Shown here: in pieces, positions 7,399-14,321 of the stretch
Layout: every line of letters starts with the position of its first letter
Position numbering within the stretch: the stretch's first letter is position 1
Origin: Maricaulis alexandrii
GTDB taxonomy: Bacteria > Pseudomonadota > Alphaproteobacteria > Caulobacterales > Maricaulaceae
Direction of reading: 5' to 3'
Length of the DNA stretch: 64,000 bases
NCBI RefSeq assembly: GCF_005871165.1
Contig: NZ_SWKP01000005.1
Span: 434,001-498,000 of the forward strand
Notes under the pieces: model-generated
Seen by the model: only the letters and a program-made list of their open reading frames with translations
The model's database searches: none
What the model was told of the DNA's origin: nothing
Translations under genes and position numbers: made by a program

Positions 7399-8138
7399 TG
7401 TGACGCCCCCCGGTCTTGCAGGGCCTGCACCACGGTTTGTGTCCGCGCTTCCAGCCGGTTGGTGACAAACCAGGCGTATTCGATATTCAGTGAAACCAGC
7501 GCCAGGAGGCCGGCGAAATTCCCGTCCTCGGACAAGGCCTCCCAGTCGGACGGGAAGCGGACGGGGACGTCTTCCAGCAAGCCGATATCGGGAAAGGCCG
7601 CGACCAGGCTTTCTTTTGACAGGCCCGGGAACAGGACCTGGCCATCCCCATCGCCCATGGCGGCTTCGATATTGTGTTCGGTGTCACGCAGATTGGCCAA
7701 CTCCCGCTGCCAAAGGCGCAGGGCCTGGTCGACTTCCGTGCCCTGGATCAGGCGCTGGACCACGGCGTTGTCCAGCTGCAGGGACGCGGACCGGTAAAGT
7801 TCGAGCTCTGGTGCCGAGAACGCCTGGGTGGCCAGATAGTCCAGACGGGCCGTATCGGTGTCCGGACCAAACCCGGCCAGTGATTGGCGGAGTTCGAGCA
7901 GTTCGGCGCTCTGGCGTTCCAGGCTTTCTGCATGCCGGCGAATATCGGACAGGCTCTCGGTCATTTCAGCTTCGACCAGCTGTAGAAGATCCTCGGCACG
8001 CCGGATTTCCGTCCGGTTCTCGGCATATTGCGAGATCTGGAAAGCGAGCAGAACACCGAGGATGACAATCAGGAACTCGATCGCGATGGCGAGCCAGTTC
8101 TGCTCGCGCAGGGCCTTTGAAATGCGGGCCAAGATCAT
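7395..8138 (-). CDS. DUF6090-like membrane-anchored protein, paralogue 1 of 5 (first in operon)
   Basis: 247 aa; first gene of the minus-strand operon. It starts MILARISKALREQNW, then EFLIVILGVLLAFQISQYAEN. A strong ribosome site (GGAGG, nine bases before the ATG) is seen only here, while the four later paralogues rely on ATGA overlaps. This is the most divergent copy: the mid-protein SG motif of the others is replaced by a region around LYRSASLQLDNAVVQRLIQG. The helical segment at residues about 45-90 looks coiled-coil-forming. Function unknown; the paralogues may form a hetero-oligomeric membrane assembly (inference). Confidence 0.75.
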   Translation of the reverse strand: MILARISKALREQNWLAIAIEFLIVILGVLLAFQISQYAENRTEIRRAEDLLQLVEAEMTESLSDIRRHAESLERQSAELLELRQSLAGFGPDTDTARLDYLATQAFSAPELELYRSASLQLDNAVVQRLIQGTEVDQALRLWQRELANLRDTEHNIEAAMGDGDGQVLFPGLSKESLVAAFPDIGLLEDVPVRFPSDWEALSEDGNFAGLLALVSLNIEYAWFVTNRLEARTQTVVQALQDRGASQ

Positions 8139-8230
8139 GAATCACCGCCTCCCCAGCCGGTTGAGCGACACTGTTCAACAAAACGGCAGGTCGCAAAAGG
8201 GGAAAGCGGTCAGTCTGCGTCCCGCCCAAG

Positions 8231-8261
8231 AAAAACGCCCCGGCAGGGAGGTGCCGGGGCG
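8231..8261 (-). terminator. Terminator of the hpd-VOC operon
   Basis: A perfect 10-bp stem (8236-8245 CGCCCCGGCA with 8252-8261 TGCCGGGGCG, 6-base loop) is followed on the minus strand by TTTTTCTT. It ends the hpd operon and insulates the DUF6090-like operon downstream. Confidence 0.85.
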
Positions 8262-8293
8262 ATCAGGAACTGAGGCCGGTTGGGGGAGATGCG

Positions 8294-8827
8294 TCAGTCC
8301 TGTTCGTGCAGCCAGGCGGCGTGCTTGGGCGCACGCTTGGTCTGGCTCCACTCTTCGATCATCAGAGGCGCAACTTCATTGAGCTGCTTCATCTGATCCG
8401 GGGTTCCCGTATTGGCCGCCAGTTCGAGACGGTGACCATTCGGGTCGAAGAAATAGATCGACTTGAAGATGCCGTGATTGACCGGGCCGAGCACATCGAG
8501 GCCTTCGCCTTCGATATGGGCCTTGGCCTTCTCTAGGGCTTCAAGGTCTTCAACCTCGAAGGCGATGTGCTGAACCCAGGCCGGGGTTTGCGGGTCGCGA
8601 CCCATTTCCGGCGAGTTCGGCAGTTCGAAGAAGGCCAGCACATTGCCCATCCCTGCATCCAGGAAGATGTGCATGTAGGGATCCGGTTCCTTGGTTGAGG
8701 GCACCTCGTCTTCGGCGATGGCCAGGACCAGGTCCATGTTCATCACGCGCTTGTAGAAATCGACCGTCTCCTTGGCGTCCTTGCACCGGTAGGCGACGTG
8801 GTGGATGCGCTTGAGATTGACCGACAT
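8294..8827 (-). CDS. VOC-fold (glyoxalase/bleomycin resistance-like) protein
   Basis: 177-aa vicinal-oxygen-chelate protein. The two beta-alpha-beta-beta-beta modules are visible, with likely metal ligands in RIHHVAYRC (about residue 9), WVQHIAFEV (about 92) and GHRLELAAN (about 138), compatible with a metal-dependent enzyme. It lies nine bases downstream of hpd on the same strand and ends at a terminator, so the two are one operon. A role in tyrosine or aromatic catabolism, or in handling a reactive side product, is inferred from that context. Substrate is not assigned. Confidence 0.85.
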   Translation of the reverse strand: MSVNLKRIHHVAYRCKDAKETVDFYKRVMNMDLVLAIAEDEVPSTKEPDPYMHIFLDAGMGNVLAFFELPNSPEMGRDPQTPAWVQHIAFEVEDLEALEKAKAHIEGEGLDVLGPVNHGIFKSIYFFDPNGHRLELAANTGTPDQMKQLNEVAPLMIEEWSQTKRAPKHAAWLHEQD

Positions 8828-8836
8828 GGTGACCTC

Positions 8837-9916
8837 TTATTCCGCTGCCTGGATGACACCGCGATTGATCTGGTCGCGTTCGATGCTTTCGAACAGAGCC
8901 TTGAAATTGCCCTCGCCGAAGCCCTCGTCTTCCTTGCGCTGAATGAATTCGAAGAAGATCGGACCGATCGCCTTTTCGCCGAAGATCTGCAGCAGGAGAC
9001 GCGGCTGGCCGCCTTCGGTTGTGCCGTCGAGCAGGATGCCACGCTTCTGGAATTCCTCGACCGGCTCACCATGGCCCGGCAGACGCTCGTCCAGCATCTC
9101 GTAATAGGTTTCCGGCGGGGCGGTCATGAATTTCACGCCGCATTCCTTGAGCCGGTCCCAGCACTCGATGAGATTGTCGCAGGAGAAGGCGATGTGCTGG
9201 ATGCCTTCGCCCTTGTACTCGCGCAGATATTCTTCGATCTGGCCGACGCCGTCGGATTTCTCTTCATTCAGCGGGATGCGGATCAGACCGTCCGGCGCCG
9301 TCATGGCGCGCGACAGAAGGCCGGTATACTCGCCCTTGATGTCGAAATAGCGGATCTCACGGAAGTTGAAGAGGTCCTCGTAATACTTGGCCCAATAGTC
9401 CATGCGGCCCTTGTAGACATTGTGCGTCAGGTGATCGATCACCTTGAAGCCGCAGCCTTCCGGATGGCGCTCGACACCGTCGAGATATTCGAAATCGATG
9501 TCATAGATGGACTGGCCGTCCTCGAAACGGTCGATCAGATAGACCGTGGCGCCGCCAATGCCCTTGATGGCCGGCAGGCGCAGTTCGGAGACGCCGGTTT
9601 CCGTTTCGACCGGCTGGGCGCCTTTTTCCAAGGCGAGGGAATAGGCCTGTTTGGCATTCTTCACGCGGAAGCCCATGCCCGACGCGGACGGGCCGTGTTC
9701 GGCGGCGAAGAAGGCGGCGGGCGTGCCCGGCTCGTAATTGATCAGGAAGTTGATATCGCCCTGGCGCCACAGCTCGATGTCCTTGGAGCGGTGGTTGGCG
9801 ATGTGGGTGAAGCCCATGGTCTGGAAGACGGGTTCAATGACGCCGCGTTCCGGGGCGGCGAATTCCACGAATTCAAAGCCGCACAGGCCCATCGGATTTT
9901 CAAACAGATCTGCCAT
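8837..9916 (-). CDS. hpd: 4-hydroxyphenylpyruvate dioxygenase
   Basis: 359-aa non-haem Fe(II) dioxygenase converting 4-hydroxyphenylpyruvate to homogentisate in tyrosine degradation. The three iron ligands are recognisable: His in VIDHLTHNV (about residue 164), His in GIQHIAFSC (about 242) and Glu in [10 protein letters not shown] (about 322). The C-terminal sequence is typical of bacterial HPPD and the length matches the family. It is divergently transcribed from a MarR regulator with 123 bases between the starts, and forms an operon with the VOC gene. No hmgA or fumarylacetoacetase gene is present in the window. Confidence 0.96.
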   Translation of the reverse strand: MADLFENPMGLCGFEFVEFAAPERGVIEPVFQTMGFTHIANHRSKDIELWRQGDINFLINYEPGTPAAFFAAEHGPSASGMGFRVKNAKQAYSLALEKGAQPVETETGVSELRLPAIKGIGGATVYLIDRFEDGQSIYDIDFEYLDGVERHPEGCGFKVIDHLTHNVYKGRMDYWAKYYEDLFNFREIRYFDIKGEYTGLLSRAMTAPDGLIRIPLNEEKSDGVGQIEEYLREYKGEGIQHIAFSCDNLIECWDRLKECGVKFMTAPPETYYEMLDERLPGHGEPVEEFQKRGILLDGTTEGGQPRLLLQIFGEKAIGPIFFEFIQRKEDEGFGEGNFKALFESIERDQINRGVIQAAE

Positions 9917-9999
9917 GTCTCGTCTCCTGGATTGTCTCGAAGTGCCGCCCGGACAGCGGGGGCACGACCCCGATTTTGACGCTTCGCTATCATATTGGT

Positions 10000-10028
10000 T
10001 GCTATTGCGTCAAGTTGTGATTGCAACT
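10000..10028. promoter_or_regulatory. Operator candidate between hpd and the MarR gene
   Basis: AGTTG (10013-10017) and CAACT (10024-10028) form an inverted repeat around six bases. A related TTGCTATTGCGTCAA stretch lies just upstream (10000-10013), giving repeated TTG/CAA half-sites in the divergent promoter region. A MarR dimer binding here could control both genes. Inference from position and symmetry only. Confidence 0.4.
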
Positions 10029-10039
10029 ATTATGGCGTC

Positions 10040-10525
10040 ATGACCGAACCGAAATCCATCACGGCGCAGACGCCGCCCGACGCCATTCGTCTCGATGAAT
10101 ACTGGCCTTACCAGGTGACCGTCCTGGCCGACCGGATTTCCCGGCGCACGGCGGCGATCGTGAAGCGCGAGGCCGGGCTCAACCTGTCGCAATGGCGGGT
10201 GCTCGCCGCAATCGCGGAATGTCCCGGGCGGACGGCTGCAGAAGTGGTGATGATGACGCCGATGGACAAGGGGATTGTGAGCCGTGCGACCAAGGCGCTT
10301 CTGTCAGGGGGTTATCTGGTGCGCGAGGCCTCTCAGCAGGACGGACGGGTGAGCCATCTCTTCCTGACCCAGGCCGGGGCCGACCTTTATTCGGCGCTGA
10401 AACCTTCGGTCGAGGCGGTGGCCAGGGGCGCGAATTTGCACTTGTCAGACCCCGACCAGGCCGCGTTCTGCACGCGCCTGAAACAGCTGGCCGACGCCTT
10501 GCCGGATACCGAACTGAACGGCTGA
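10040..10525 (+). CDS. MarR-family transcriptional regulator
   Basis: 161-aa winged-helix regulator from ATG 10040; an in-frame start at 9995 would run through the probable promoter. The MarR core is clear: LSQWRVLAAIAECPGRTAAE, MTPMDKGIVSRATKALLSGG and the wing ASQQDGRVSHLFLT. It is divergent from hpd, so regulation of tyrosine catabolism by an aromatic keto-acid or homogentisate ligand is likely (inference from context). Several such regulators are known beside hpd and hmg genes. Confidence 0.88.
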   Translation: MTEPKSITAQTPPDAIRLDEYWPYQVTVLADRISRRTAAIVKREAGLNLSQWRVLAAIAECPGRTAAEVVMMTPMDKGIVSRATKALLSGGYLVREASQQDGRVSHLFLTQAGADLYSALKPSVEAVARGANLHLSDPDQAAFCTRLKQLADALPDTELNG

Positions 10526-10595
10526 GCCGGGATTCATCAAATATCACGCGCGTTTCGCGGCCCTTTGTGCAAAGAGGAATGCTGGAGGGTGCGCA

Positions 10596-11771
10596 GTGAA
10601 GATGCACTATTGGTTCGTCGCGACATGGCATGTCGTGATCGCGGGGCTCGTGGCTGCCGTGGTCGCGATGTCGGCCTATGGAGTCATGGACCATTCCTTG
10701 CGCACGGCCCGCGCCGAGACCCTGCAATCCTATATCCGTGTCCGGGCTGACCGCGAACAAAACCTGTTCAATGAAGCGCGCGGGTTCATCGATGCGGCCG
10801 AGCAAGCCTTCCGCCGCCGCCTGGACCAGATTTCCCAGGAACAGGTCGAGGCGGAGTTTGATCGCTTCTTCCCCGAACACGGTGACGGGACCCGGCGTAG
10901 TGTGGACGCTCTCTTTGACGGTACCCTGCTGGCCAGCGGGGATTATGTGTTCGGGCTGGGCGCCTTTCTCGCGGATTCCGAGGCGATGACGCTGGAAGAA
11001 AAGCGCCGCTACATGGCGAGCTTCCATGCCGTGAGGGCGGTCGGTGAGGCGCATCTGGGTGAGTTCTCCAGCCTGTATTATTTTACCCCGGACCGCCGTG
11101 TTCTGATCTTTGCGCCGGAGCGGGAAGACCGGTTGATGTTCTACCGGCGCGAGGCCCCCGCGGATTTCCAATTGCAGGCCGACGAGGACCCGCGCCTCTT
11201 TTCCGAGGTCACCAATCCCAATGCCGAGATGCAGTGCACCCGGCTGTCGCGCTTTGTCTACAATGACAGTGGCGAGCGTGCGGCCACGGCCTGCCGCCGT
11301 CCGGTGCGGGACGGAGATACGCTTCTGGGCGCTTTCGGCACTTCGATCATGATGAATGATTATCTCGCCGGGACGCTGGAGAACCCGCCGGCCGGGGGGC
11401 TCAACATGATGTTCGACCGTGACGGCTCGGTGATTGCCCGCGGCTCGACCAGCCTGTCCGGCGACCGGACCCATGTCAGCCCGACCGAGATCATGGATTT
11501 GCTGGCCGATGATCCGCGTCCGCGCGGCATTGTGGAAACGCCCGACCGCATGCATCTGATCGCCTTCAGCCGGGTGGCGGGGCCGGACTGGTATTTCGTG
11601 TCCGTGGTGCCGCTGGCGGATCTGGAAGCGTCCGCCCAGCACCAGGCGGCCAAGCTCTTCATCCTGGCCTTCTTGGTGACCCTGGCCGGCGCGGCCCTGC
11701 GCGGCGGCATCCGCCGCTGGAAGCCGGTGAGCCGGTTTCTTGAGGCCCGCAAGGCTCCCGGCTCGGACTAG
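10596..11771 (+). CDS. Sensor-like membrane protein with periplasmic (dCache-like) domain and no output domain
   Basis: 391 aa from GTG 10596, with GGAGG seven bases upstream. A helix at residues about 7-30 and another at about 350-370 bracket a large periplasmic region. That region begins with a long helix rich in Arg/Glu (RTARAETLQSYIRVRADREQ), then a mixed alpha/beta domain ending PDWYFVSVVPLADLE, the typical end of a double-Cache ligand-binding domain. After the second helix only about 20 basic residues follow, so there is no HAMP, kinase, GGDEF or methyl-accepting output. It may pass signals through a partner protein. The Cache call rests on architecture and the C-terminal motif. Confidence 0.7.
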   Translation: MKMHYWFVATWHVVIAGLVAAVVAMSAYGVMDHSLRTARAETLQSYIRVRADREQNLFNEARGFIDAAEQAFRRRLDQISQEQVEAEFDRFFPEHGDGTRRSVDALFDGTLLASGDYVFGLGAFLADSEAMTLEEKRRYMASFHAVRAVGEAHLGEFSSLYYFTPDRRVLIFAPEREDRLMFYRREAPADFQLQADEDPRLFSEVTNPNAEMQCTRLSRFVYNDSGERAATACRRPVRDGDTLLGAFGTSIMMNDYLAGTLENPPAGGLNMMFDRDGSVIARGSTSLSGDRTHVSPTEIMDLLADDPRPRGIVETPDRMHLIAFSRVAGPDWYFVSVVPLADLEASAQHQAAKLFILAFLVTLAGAALRGGIRRWKPVSRFLEARKAPGSD

Positions 11772-11852
11772 GCCCGCAACACACACAGAATAAGCACTGG
11801 CCACGCCGTCTCATGCAGCGTATGAGGGCGCGCCCTTTCACCACAGGAATCC

Positions 11853-13685
11853 ATGCCCATGAGCGCGTCCCTCGATAAGCTGCGCAATATCGCCATTGTG
11901 GCCCACGTCGACCACGGCAAGACGACACTGGTCGATCAGCTGCTGCAGCAATCCGGTACGCTCGGCGAGCGCGCCAATGTCTCCGAGCGCATGATGGACT
12001 CCAATGATCTGGAGAAAGAGCGCGGCATCACCATTCTCGCCAAGAATACGGCAGTGACCTGGAATGACTGGGCGATCAATATCGTCGATACGCCCGGCCA
12101 CGCCGACTTTGGTGGTGAGGTGGAACGGGTCCTGTCCATGGTCGATGGCGTTCTTCTCCTGGTCGATGCGGTCGACGGCCCGATGCCGCAGACCTCCTTC
12201 GTGACCAAGAAGGCGCTGGCGCGCGGGCTGAAGCCGATCGTGGTGATCAACAAGGCTGACCGTCCCTCCGCCCGCCCGGACTGGGTGGTGGACCAGACCT
12301 TTGACCTGTTCGACCGACTTGGCGCCAATGAGGAACAGCTCGACTTCCCGGTCGTTTATGCTTCCGCCCTTCAGGGCTGGGCGGCCAATGAGGCGGGCGA
12401 GATCGGCACCGACATGCAGCCGCTCTTCGAGATGATCACGAAGCACACGCCGGAGCCGGCGGTGGACCGGGATGGTCCGCTGCAGCTGCAGGTCTCGGCG
12501 CTGGACTATTCTTCCTTCACCGGCGTGATCGGCATTGGCCGGGTCGCGCGTGGCAAGCTGAAGAAGAACCAGGCCGTCACCGTCGCCAAGGCCGATGGCC
12601 GCAAGGTGAAGGGCAAAATCCTTCAGATCTTCGGCTTCCATGGCCTGGAAAAGGTCGAGCGTGACAGCGCCCAGGCCGGTGACATCATCACCTTCACTGG
12701 CATTGAGGATCTCAAGATTTCCGACACGGTCTGCGACCCGGATCATGTCGAGGCCCTGCCGCCGCTCTCCGTCGATGAACCGACCCTGTCCATGACCTTC
12801 CAGGTCAATGACAGCCCGTTTGCCGGCCGTGAGGGCAAGTTCGTCACCTCGCGCAATATCAAGGACCGTCTCGACCGCGAGCTGATCCACAATGTCGCCC
12901 TGCGCGTGGAACAGCAGGATGATGCGGACAAGTTCACCGTCTCCGGACGCGGCGAGCTGCACCTGTCCATCCTGATCGAGAACATGCGCCGCGAGGGTTT
13001 CGAGCTGGCTGTTGGCCGTCCGCGCGTGGTCCTGAAAGAGGAAAACGGCGAGATCCTGGAACCGTTTGAAAGCCTGACCGTGGACCTGGAAGAGGAACAC
13101 CAGGGCGGCGTCATGGAAAAGCTCGGCCTGCGCAAGGCCGAGATGAAGAACATGGTGCCGGACGGGCATGGCCGGGTGCGGATCGACTATGTCATCCCGA
13201 CCCGCGGCCTGATCGGCTTCCGCTCCGAATTCCTGACCCTGACCTCGGGCACGGGCCTGATGTTCCACACCTTCGACCACTATGGTCCGCGCACGACCGG
13301 CGAGATCGGCCAGCGCCACAATGGCGCGATCATCTCCATGATCGACGGCAAGGCGCTGGGCTTTGCCCTGTTCAACCTGCAGGAACGCGGCAAGCTCTTC
13401 ATCGGTCACGGTGTCGAGGTCTATGAAGGCATGATCATCGGCGTGAATGCCCGCGAAGAGGACATGATCGCCAACCCGACCAAGGGCAAGAAGCTGACCA
13501 ATATGCGCGCCTCGGGCACGGACGAGAACATCGTCCTGACCCCGCCGATCAAGCTGACCCTGGAATACGCGCTGGAATTCATCGATGACGACGAACTCGT
13601 CGAAGTGACCCCCCAGTCGATCCGCATCCGCAAGATCTGGCTGAAAGAGCACGAACGCAAGAAGGCGTCCCGCGCCGCCGGCTAG
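11853..13685 (+). CDS. typA: Translational GTPase TypA/BipA
   Basis: 610-aa ribosome-associated GTPase of the EF-G-like family, used in ribosome assembly and stress adaptation. G1 is [10 protein letters not shown] (residues about 17-26), followed by the switch region ERGITI, G3 [11 protein letters not shown] and G4 [12 protein letters not shown]. Domain II follows ([20 protein letters not shown]), then the EF-G-like domains III and V and the BipA-specific C-terminal domain ([19 protein letters not shown]). ATG 11853 follows an AGGAATCC ribosome site. It stands alone between a sensor gene and a repeat-rich spacer. Confidence 0.97.
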   Translation: MPMSASLDKLRNIAIVAHVDHGKTTLVDQLLQQSGTLGERANVSERMMDSNDLEKERGITILAKNTAVTWNDWAINIVDTPGHADFGGEVERVLSMVDGVLLLVDAVDGPMPQTSFVTKKALARGLKPIVVINKADRPSARPDWVVDQTFDLFDRLGANEEQLDFPVVYASALQGWAANEAGEIGTDMQPLFEMITKHTPEPAVDRDGPLQLQVSALDYSSFTGVIGIGRVARGKLKKNQAVTVAKADGRKVKGKILQIFGFHGLEKVERDSAQAGDIITFTGIEDLKISDTVCDPDHVEALPPLSVDEPTLSMTFQVNDSPFAGREGKFVTSRNIKDRLDRELIHNVALRVEQQDDADKFTVSGRGELHLSILIENMRREGFELAVGRPRVVLKEENGEILEPFESLTVDLEEEHQGGVMEKLGLRKAEMKNMVPDGHGRVRIDYVIPTRGLIGFRSEFLTLTSGTGLMFHTFDHYGPRTTGEIGQRHNGAIISMIDGKALGFALFNLQERGKLFIGHGVEVYEGMIIGVNAREEDMIANPTKGKKLTNMRASGTDENIVLTPPIKLTLEYALEFIDDDELVEVTPQSIRIRKIWLKEHERKKASRAAG

Positions 13686-13714
13686 GGCGAGCGCTGAGGC
13701 CTCCATCACCCTTG

Positions 13715-13882
13715 TGTCATCCCGGATGGATGCCCGGCCTTGAGCCGGGCGCAAATCCGGGACCCATAATCCCGGTTTGAATCCAGCGATCGGAAATGGT
13801 GGCGTCTGCTTTCGGGCTGATCCTGCTTGTATGGGTCCCTGATCTGCGCCCCGCCTTCGCGGGGCATCCGTCAGGGATGACA
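13715..13882. repeat. Palindromic intergenic element with TGTCATCCC termini
   Basis: About 168 bp bounded by TGTCATCCC (13715-13723) and GGGATGACA (13874-13882), with further internal complementarity: GACCCAT on the left side against ATGGGTCC on the right, and the sub-hairpins GCCCGGC...GCCGGGC and GCCCCGC...GCGGGGC. This arrangement resembles the short palindromic elements dispersed between genes in many alphaproteobacteria. No coding capacity. A second copy was not noticed in this window. Confidence 0.6.
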
Positions 13883-13945
13883 AGGGGATGTGATTGAAGA
13901 AGGGGGTATAGCGCCACGGCGTTTCCGCCTGGCGGTATGAAAGGT

Positions 13946-14009
13946 GTGCGGGAGACCTGACGGGTCGGATTTCGTAGTGAGTGTGAGTGACCTGACAGGT
14001 CTCCCGCAC
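13946..14009. repeat. Long perfect hairpin in the typA-M16 spacer
   Basis: GTGCGGGAGACCTG (13946-13959) is perfectly complementary to CAGGTCTCCCGCAC (13996-14009), a 14-bp stem with a 36-base interior that pairs further in part. Outside it, CCTGGCGGT (13928-13936) pairs with ACCGCCAGG (14051-14059), so a nested structure of about 130 bases is possible. No T run follows. It could be a repeat element or a structured RNA; no gene was found in the 636-base spacer 13686-14321. Confidence 0.55.
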
Positions 14010-14269
14010 GCGGAGATTTGATCGTCTTCCCTTGCGGGCGACGCACCGAAACCGCCAGGGTTTCAAACACGGTCGTGACCTTGTGCCGTGTGCCCTGAAC
14101 GATGGCCCTGCCGGTGCTCAGGCTGTCACCCCCTCGCGCGGACAGGCTCCGCACACTTCCGGGCACAAGGGACTGAGCTCGCGCCTCTCTTCCCGAAAGT
14201 CGAGGAAGAGTCTCTCACAAGTTGTGGGGGTGGGGATAAGTTTTGGTGGGCCGCTTCGCGGACAAAGAA

Positions 14270-14297
14270 AAAGGGCGCCCCGGTCGGAGCGCCCTTT
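14270..14297 (-). terminator. Terminator of the M16 peptidase gene
   Basis: AAAGGGCGC (14270-14278) and GCGCCCTTT (14289-14297) form a perfect 9-bp stem. On the minus strand it is followed by a T-rich tract (TTTTTCTTTG). It lies 25 bases beyond the M16 stop codon. Confidence 0.85.
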
Positions 14298-14321
14298 CTT
14301 GTTTCATCCTGTCGCTGAGCC

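Noticed and set aside
8160-8179. GTTGA/TCAAC inverted repeat before the DUF6090-like operon as an operator
   Set aside because: Only five bases per arm with a ten-base spacer; too weak to separate from chance.
11838-14066. Long open frame antisense to typA (742 codons)
   Set aside because: The plus-strand frame encodes an unmistakable TypA. The antisense frame has Arg/Asp/His-rich, low-information sequence caused by codon bias of the GC-rich sense gene.
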